64,000 nt of DNA from Toxoplasma gondii ME49 (lineage: Eukaryota > Apicomplexa > Conoidasida > Eucoccidiorida > Sarcocystidae): contig NC_031469.1 of assembly GCF_000006565.2 (NCBI RefSeq), positions 1,566,083-1,630,082 of the forward strand, given 5' to 3'. Below, piece by piece: positions 58,210-64,000 of the stretch. The notes beneath the pieces were generated by a model. It did not search any database, was not told the DNA's origin, and saw nothing but the letters and a program-made list of their open reading frames with translations. A program made the position numbers and the translations under genes. Position 1 is the stretch's first letter; the number at the start of each line of letters is the position of its first letter.

Positions 58210-58224
58210 CATATACATATGTAG

Positions 58225-58255
<31 letters not shown>

Positions 58256-58593
58256 CGTGTATGTATACACAGATAAGCATTTATATGTGTAAGCAGACGT
58301 GCTGAAATTCGGAGGCTTGTGCTGTCAATGCTCGAGTTAGGTAGGAAAAAGAGGAACCTGAAGTTGTGCCTCCTTATACAGAAGGCACTGCACAACTGTT
58401 TTCTTTGTCTCCTTTCCAAACATATGTTTCTTCGCGGCATTTCGACCTCACCGAAGCAGCACCCGCAGCGCCCAATCGATACATGACACTTTCTCCCTCT
58501 CTCTAAAAAAATCAGCATGCATATAATTCCTTTTCCTCTAGAACTCAAACTCTCCCCCTCTCTCTACAAATAAATATATATGTATATCTCTGC

Positions 58594-58660
<67 letters not shown>

Positions 58661-60593
58661 ATATATATATATATGTATGATGCCTCGGCGTTTCCGTCTG
58701 GGTTTCAGCGTCGACTGTGTCTGGACAAGAGTGCGTTTCGGCGAAGTTTTTGACCTGGTGGAGAATGAGTTTCATGACGAAAGGGAAAGCGGTGGGGACA
58801 TCGTGGGACTGGCCGTTGAGGAGGGCCTCGGTGCCTCTGAAGCCGACGTCTTTGGCCCAGGCGGCGAGGCGGTTTTTGAAGCCGGCGCCCCGGGCAGCCG
58901 CGACTTCCTTGAGTTTCTGTTCAATCTTCTCCCAGACGCGCGGAACGGCGAGGAACCAAGTCGGCCGGACGCGCTTCACGGTGTCGATGAGAGATCCCTG
59001 GAGAGCGTCCGGTCGCGCAAAGTAGACGCAGCACCCCATGGTCACAGGCATGTAGAGGTCGACGAGTTGAGCGGCGACATGTGAGAGAGGGAGGAAAGAG
59101 ACGAGCCGGTGCGTGTGATCGATCTTCATCATGTGAGAGGAGCAAGCTGCCGTCCAGGTGAAGTTGTCGTGCGAGAGCATGACGCCTTTCGGGAAGCCTG
59201 TCGTGCCGCTCGTGTAGACGAGGGAGCAACACTCGCCCGGCTTCTGACTCTCCATGCGCGCCGTCAACAGAGCGTCGTTCACCGCGGTCCCGAGTTGCAG
59301 AAAGTCCTCGAAGGAAATCACTCCGTCGTCTTCGTAGCCGTCCGGCACCCGGTCCCTGTACACCACAATCATCTGCAAAACGTCGCAGGCGCCTTGCTCT
59401 TCTTCCAGAAACGCCTCCGCCAGCGCCTCGGACCGCGAGGCACCGCCGCGCTCTTCCTCCGCGAGAGAAGCCTCCGAAGACGACACCTCCTGCGACCGAC
59501 CGCCGTCCAGAGGAGACCTCGCCGCCAACGTTCGCCGCTTCTTCAGCTCCGGAGAGAGACGCAACCGCTCTGCGTCGCCGTTTTCGCGACTCTTTTTGCA
59601 CTCCTGTTTTGCGGCCTGTGCTGCGGCCTGCGGCCCCGTCGACGGACGCCCTTCCACCGCGTCAACTGCACGCTGCAGCCGCGCCTCGCGAGCCTCCTGT
59701 TGCCGCTTCTTCACCTGCAAAAGCTTCTCCATGTTTGCGAGCGAGTCGACAACCGCTACGCGACACCGCGAGTGTTCCACGACGTGTGCCGTCGCCTCCA
59801 CGGAGTTCGTCGTGTAGACTCCGACCGCGACGCCGTCGACGAAGATCGCGCCGAAGTAGGCGATCGCCCAAGCAGGGCTGTTGCATCCCATGATCGCGAC
59901 GCGAGATCTTCTGTCGCACCCGAGGTACAGGAGACCTTTCGCAAACATGCAAATGTCGTTCCAGTACCCCTGCCAGGTGTACATACACCAGCCGGGGAAA
60001 GGTCCCTCGACGTACGAGGGGGGAGCGGAGGCGTCGAGGCTCTTTCGCGGCAATAGGGAAGTCAACATGGATCCGCCGTCGTCTTTCTCGACGTGTAACC
60101 GGTCGGAGTTTCCTGGAGTCTCCGAATCCGCGCACCGCGGGGGATGCTGCGGCGAGGCCCCGCCAGCCTCCTGCGAGGTTTTCGAGGCGCCGTCTCGACT
60201 TCCAGATGCCTCAAGCGTCTCCTTCGCGGCGCGCGCTCTCTGGAGAGAGACAGCGTCGCGCGACAGAATGCGCGGCGAGGCGTGAGGCTGAAAAGCGAGA
60301 GCTGGAGAGTCTGGAAAACGCCTCACGGTGTCTGCAAAGAAGTCGACGACCGTCAGCGGAGGCAGCGAGGCAGGTCCGGACTCCGCGACGCGAATCGGGA
60401 GCTCCTTCGTCACATCTGTCGTCCAGAAGAGGTCCTCACCCGACTTGCTCGGCTTCAACTGCCGATTCAAGCGCGCGGCTGACTGCAGAGAAAGCACTGT
60501 CTGTACACCGGCACACTCCTCCAAGCCTTCTGCGCCCACGGACACCAGCCGCCCCGTCGGAGGCATGTCCGAGGGGTCAAAAAGCAACGCCAT
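55252..60593 (-). CDS. Long-chain acyl-CoA synthetase, bubblegum (ACSBG) type (4 exons)
   Basis: Exons on the minus strand: 58755-60593, 57623-57792, 55868-56416, 55252-55459; about 921 aa, all junctions in phase. The enzyme converts a fatty acid, ATP and CoA to acyl-CoA, AMP and PPi. Family marks in order: [20 protein letters not shown] near the start and the FAVGIYTTNS-like [11 protein letters not shown], both typical of bubblegum enzymes; the AMP-binding loop [16 protein letters not shown] (residues about 457-472); [41 protein letters not shown]; and [16 protein letters not shown] near the end, which includes the Lys used in adenylation. The protein is longer than the usual 650-720 aa because of two hydrophilic insertions, one after [10 protein letters not shown] and one before [12 protein letters not shown]. 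Start is at the first ATG of the open exon, 60593. The exon-1 donor CAG|GTCAAA is non-canonical but gives the expected LILHQVRKALG junction. Intron 1 (57793-58754) is packed with repeats. Confidence 0.95.
55765..55832. repeat. TA-rich tract in the synthetase gene's last intron
   Basis: Interrupted (TA)n within the 408-bp intron between the last two exons of the acyl-CoA synthetase gene. Confidence 0.7.
58020..58260. repeat. Minisatellite of a 22-bp element in TA background
   Basis: The element GAACATATACATATGTAGAA followed by TT recurs at 58065, 58113, 58153 (one mismatch) and 58207, separated by (TA)n runs of varying length. It lies in intron 1 of the acyl-CoA synthetase gene. Confidence 0.9.
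58599..58675. repeat. Compound (TC)n(TA)n microsatellite
   Basis: A (TC)n run passes directly into a (TA)n run about 80 bp below the exon-1 donor of the acyl-CoA synthetase gene, so it lies at the 5' end of intron 1 on the minus strand. Confidence 0.9.
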
Positions 60594-60663
60594 CTCGAGA
60601 AAGCAGACGGCAACCGCGCGACGAGGAAAGGCGGCGGAGGGGAAGAGCCGGATCGAGGCAACG

Positions 60664-60670
60664 AGAGACG
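60664..60670 (+). promoter_or_regulatory. AGAGACG heptamer upstream of the acyl-CoA synthetase
   Basis: The Toxoplasma promoter heptamer [A/T]GAGACG occurs 70 bp upstream of the synthetase start codon, in the reverse orientation to the gene; the element is reported to work in both. Chance occurrence cannot be excluded. Confidence 0.3.
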
Positions 60671-62061
60671 AAGAAGGCCGAAAACGAGAAGAGGGAGCGT
60701 GGAGAGGAGGGCAGAGAAGGAAAGAGAAAGCAACACAGGAGTGTAGAAGAAGGACCGCAGAGAGAGGCAAAAATGAAGCGGAAGAAGAAGAAAGAAGCAG
60801 AAAGGAGGAGAAAGCCGAGAGGGGAGAGCGGGACGGAGTCGCGGAACGAACGCGAGAAGAAAAAGAAGAGCAGCCGGAGACCGAGCAGAGCGGGAGGGAC
60901 TCGACTGCAGCGGGACCAAGTCATAAAAAGAAGAGAAGAGTAGTGGAACTGGCGACTCTATTCTTCTCGCCTGGCTCGGGTGCCCGCTGGGCTCTGAGCT
61001 GGCTGCGATGTCAGGAGAGCTTGCGCGAGCTAGTTCTGGGGGAGCTGAGGAGCTTTCCGAGCAAAGACCCCAAGTTTTTAAAGAACGCGAACATTGTACA
61101 AACAGCAGGAGACTCGTCGATGCCTGAGCAACTGAAAAATATGTCAAAAACGCAATCTTCGTTGCCCCGAGGCGCCACCACCATGGCCCAGCAGCCGGAT
61201 GGTCTTGAATGGCGGGAAGGCAGGCTGCGGCGAGCGTTTGGCTTTTCAGATGCAAAGGGGGCGGGGAGATTTTGAAAGTTTTTGACTCCCACCGCCTTTC
61301 CTTCCTTTCGCTGTTCCAGCAAATTCGTTTTCTTCAGCGGCGACTGCGAAACCATCGAAGGGGAGCCCGGCAGCGAAGCTCTCCAGGGACCAGTAAAAAA
61401 CGCGCGCGTACTGATAGGTCTCGAATCGAAGTTCAACAGGACACACACGCCGACAAGCCTCTGGACGGATTCTCCAAAAAGCTTTCTCCTTCTTCTCTCT
61501 CTGTTCTCGCCTGCTGCTCCGTTTTTTATCCCCTTTCCTCTTTGCCCCGTCGCCCTCCTTTCTTCTGTTCTCGCGGCGACTCTGCCTGGTGTCTTGCGAG
61601 AGAAGAGAGACTCAGGCGCAACAACCTGCCAGTGGGAGAGAGAGGACGATGGCGATACGGTTGGACGAGTCCTTTTTCGCTGCATGCACCCGAGCCTTGT
61701 GGCTTTTCTCGGGGACAAGAGCGCAGAATTCTTCGCTTCGTAGCTTCGCGCCGTTTTAAACCAGTTCGTTACCGCTCGAATGCGTGAGGAGACTTGGGGG
61801 GGAGAGGGGGACTCTGGAGAACAGGAGTGACGGCGACAAAGGCGCGTCTCCCAGCTCGGTGTCTTCTTCTCTCTCGGGGCGTTGGGTGAGTCGCCAGCCT
61901 CCGCTTTCCAAGTTAAATCTTCTTCTCACCGTCCTGCACCTCGTCCTCTTCTCTTTTCTTCTGCTCTCTGCCCTCCAACTCAACGGCTTTCTCCACCATT
62001 CTTCGAGACGCTTTCCGTGGGCGCGGGGACATACGGATACAACATTCTTATATACACATCA

Positions 62062-62150
62062 TCACATATATATATATATATATATACATACTTATAAATA
62101 TATATATATATATTGTATGTATATATGTCTATATATTATTCAATTTATTA
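62062..62150. repeat. TA microsatellite in the divergent spacer
   Basis: Interrupted (TA)n with ATAC and TGTA variants between the synthetase and VPS53 start codons. Confidence 0.75.
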
Positions 62151-62588
62151 TTTGTGTGCATGCAAACGCGAGTGCTAGAAGAAGCTCAATCTAGCCTGCG
62201 TGGACAACTAGGAGTCATGTCGGAGGCGTCCGCGTTGGCGCGCGTTGTGACTGGCGAGGCCTTTCTTCCAGAGCCTTGCCCAGGTGACTCCTAGATGTCA
62301 AAAACGGTTTCCAGGAGAAATCGCGAAAGTGGATAAGAAAGCGCTCGCGGCTTTCTTAGCCAGCCGCGCGCCTTCCGGTGTCTGTCCACCCGGCTTCGCT
62401 CCCTTCTCGCACATCTTCCGAATTCGGATCTCGGTCTCTTCCCGCCACATCGCTTTTTTCTTCTCTTCGCTGAAGAGGCGAGAACTCGAGAAGTCCCTCC
62501 TTTTTGGTAGCGCCCTCTTCCTTCTTGCGTTTTCGCGTTCTCAGGTTTTTTCCTCCTCTCCTCTCTCTTCACTGTCCGGTCCTCCACG

Positions 62589-63881
62589 ATGGCTGCGCCG
62601 GCACCCCCTTCCTCTGTCTCTCCTCTCTCTGCTCAGCCTGACTCTTCCCCGACGCCTCGCTCTTCTTCTTCTCCTCCTCCGCCTGTCTCCTCTTCTCCTC
62701 CTCCGCCTGTCTCCTCTGGCTCTCCTCTTCCTCTCTCATCATCTCCTTCTCTTCCTCTCTCCTCTTCTCTGCCTTCTTTGGCGTCTGCGCCCTCTTCCGA
62801 GGTTTTGGAGGCTTGCATTCAGCAGCTGAATGAAGAGTTTTCGACTCTAGAGTCGCTCTCCTCGCTGGACTCGAAAATCGCTTCGCTCCAGTCCTACCTC
62901 AGGGCGCTCGACCAAGACATTCTCATCGCCGTGCGAGAGCAAGCTCGGCGCTCGTCCTCCTCCTCGTCCTCCTCCTCGTCTTCCTCCTCGTCCTCTTCTT
63001 TGTCTCTGGAGGCGTTGAGAGGCAGTGTGAAGGCGTTGATGTCGACCTTTGAGGCGATGGCAAGGCGCGCGGAGGCGAGCGACCGGCAGGTGGGGAAGAT
63101 CTGTGCGGAGCTTCAGCGTCTCGCGCTCGCGAAGAAGAACCTGACGACTTCGATTTCGACGTTGAAGAAGCTGGTGATGGTGGTTTCGGCTCTGGGCAAA
63201 CTGCGAGTTGCGGGGAAGACGCGGCAGTACGCTGCGTGCGCGCAGCTGCTTCTCGCGATCAAGAACTTGGAGGGTGCGTTCGAGCCGTACCGAGACCGCG
63301 TGCCTCGGATCGGCCTTCTGCTGGGCGAGAAAGACCTGCTCTGTCGCTCCCTTCAGCAGCAACTCATCGAGGACTACCAAGCAGTCTTTGAGGAGGACGC
63401 CGCTGCCCCCGCGTTCTCCCGCTTCCGCGGTGAGCGCAGCTCGAATCCCTTCGCCACTGGGGCAACCTGCGCCGGAGAGCAGAGCAGCTTCTCGCCGTTC
63501 GTCGAGGACGCGGACGAGGCGTTGCTGGACTCGGAGCAGCGCGACGCGCTGCGGGAGGCGCATCTGGCAGTCGAGGCGCTCGGTCCGACTGTCGTCCGCG
63601 ACGTCGTCCAGCTCGTTTGTCACTCGCTGCTCTTCAACTACACGCGTCTCTTCAGACCTGCGGGCGCGGCGGTGCGCGGCGACAATCCGTTCCTCGAAAA
63701 GGGCAAGCAGGTAGCGGAGTGTGACGCCGCCGGTCTCGAAGTCATCGACCGTCGCTTCGCCTGGCTGAAGCGCACCATGCGGGAGTTCGAGGCGAAGCAC
63801 GAGTCTCTGTTCCCCGCGAGGTGGAGAGTCAAAATGCACCTCGCCACTCTCTTCTGCCGCGTCACGAAACAACATTTGGTC
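62589..63881 (+). CDS. VPS53: VPS53, GARP/EARP tethering complex subunit (first exon, partial gene)
   Basis: The exon encodes residues 1-431 and ends at a phase-0 donor, GTC|GTAAGA; the gene continues beyond the window. VPS53 is a core subunit of GARP, which tethers endosome-derived vesicles at the trans-Golgi, and of EARP on recycling endosomes. Residues 1-75 are a Ser/Pro-rich leader. The VPS53 N-terminal signature follows: SLDSKIASLQSYLRALDQDI, then AKKNLTTSISTLKKL (residues about 182-196; metazoan form AKKNLTTSITTLNHL), GKTRQYAACAQLL (cf. RKRQYGEVANLL), then VIDRRFAWLKRTMREFEAKH and FPARWRVKMHLATLFCRVTK (cf. IDRRYAWIKRQL and FPREW...FCHVTR). Two insertions are local: a 16-residue poly-Ser run at about 122-137 and a stretch around GERSSNPFATG. 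Translation starts at the first ATG of the frame. Confidence 0.93.
62953..63003 (+). repeat. Poly-serine coding tract in VPS53
   Basis: A (TCC/TCG)n tract gives about 16 consecutive serines between two conserved helices of the VPS53 N-terminal region. Triplet expansions of this kind are common in coccidian proteins. Confidence 0.9.
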
Positions 63882-64000
63882 GTAAGAACAAGAGAGAAGC
63901 GCAGAAGGCGCGGTCGCAGGAACTGCGCAGCCGAAGAAACCTAGGAACGGAAGAGACACAGAGAAGTGGAGAGAGATACTTGCTGAGGTGGAGACTCACG
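63882..64000 (+). other. Start of VPS53 intron 1, cut by the window end
   Basis: The donor GTAAGA begins at 63882. The exon frame stays open to a stop at 63942-63944, but the residues after the donor (EKRRRRGRRNC) are not VPS53-like, which supports splicing here. Confidence 0.7.

Larger units (their letters stand above)
60594..62588. other. Divergent intergenic region, synthetase and VPS53 promoters
   Basis: 2.0 kb between two start codons pointing outward, so both promoters should lie here. It contains an exact AGAGACG heptamer at 60664-60670 just above the synthetase start, a TA microsatellite at 62062-62150, and a near-palindrome copy at 62377-62393. No coding exon is supported. Confidence 0.55.

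Noticed and set aside
59109..60056. 315-codon plus-strand frame opposite the acyl-CoA synthetase
   Set aside because: Antisense shadow of a strongly conserved coding exon; the translation resembles nothing known.
60594..60770. N-terminal extension of the acyl-CoA synthetase with a hydrophobic signal-like segment
   Set aside because: The frame is open upstream to 60770 but contains no ATG there (its first codon is TTG), so 60593 is the first usable start.
60328..61275. 315-codon plus-strand frame in the divergent spacer
   Set aside because: Purine-derived Arg/Glu/Lys-rich sequence partly antisense to synthetase exon 1; no splice or similarity support.

Overview
The window is nuclear DNA of a cyst-forming coccidian apicomplexan, most likely Toxoplasma gondii or a close relative such as Hammondia or Neospora. 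The basis is the gene style: introns of roughly 250-1200 bp with GT/AG ends, long non-coding flanks, very frequent GCATGC motifs, (TA)n tracts confined to introns and spacers, purine/pyrimidine strand skew and large low-complexity insertions in conserved proteins. I see no bacterial operons, insertion sequences, CRISPR arrays or rRNA/tRNA genes. All gene models were built by hand from splice signals, reading phase and protein similarity; every model closes in frame across all its introns.

Layout. 1-3059: no supported gene. 3060-7717 (-): nine-repeat MORN protein whose N-terminus looks myristoylated and palmitoylated. 7718-13416: long gene-free spacer. 13417-17284 (-): COA1/TIM21-family mitochondrial inner-membrane protein with a long C-terminal extension. 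17285-20722: divergent spacer. 20723-23825 (+): mitochondrial ribosomal protein bL17m. 23826-25894: convergent spacer with an array of 70-bp tandem repeats. 25895-32691 (-): CRAL-TRIO/SEC14-like protein. 32692-38707: 6-kb divergent spacer containing one possible signal-peptide exon. 38708-52113 (+): giant (about 3,980 aa) coiled-coil protein with an array of QT[DE] short motifs. 52114-55251: convergent spacer. 55252-60593 (-): bubblegum-type long-chain acyl-CoA synthetase. 60594-62588: divergent spacer. 62589 to the window end (+): N-terminal exon of VPS53, a GARP tethering subunit, whose gene continues beyond the window.

The genes are independently transcribed eukaryotic units and do not form a pathway cluster. 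By inferred location they serve the mitochondrion (bL17m, COA1/TIM21-like), lipid metabolism or transport (acyl-CoA synthetase, SEC14-like), endosome-to-Golgi traffic (VPS53) and the cortex or cytoskeleton (MORN protein, giant coiled coil).

The most interesting signals are the QT[DE] array with paired cysteine motifs in the giant coiled coil, a dispersed near-palindrome (core GGTGTAYRTACACC) found in both exons and spacers, the acylation-type N-terminus joined to a phase-1 exon-modular MORN array, and the 70-bp satellite between two convergent genes.
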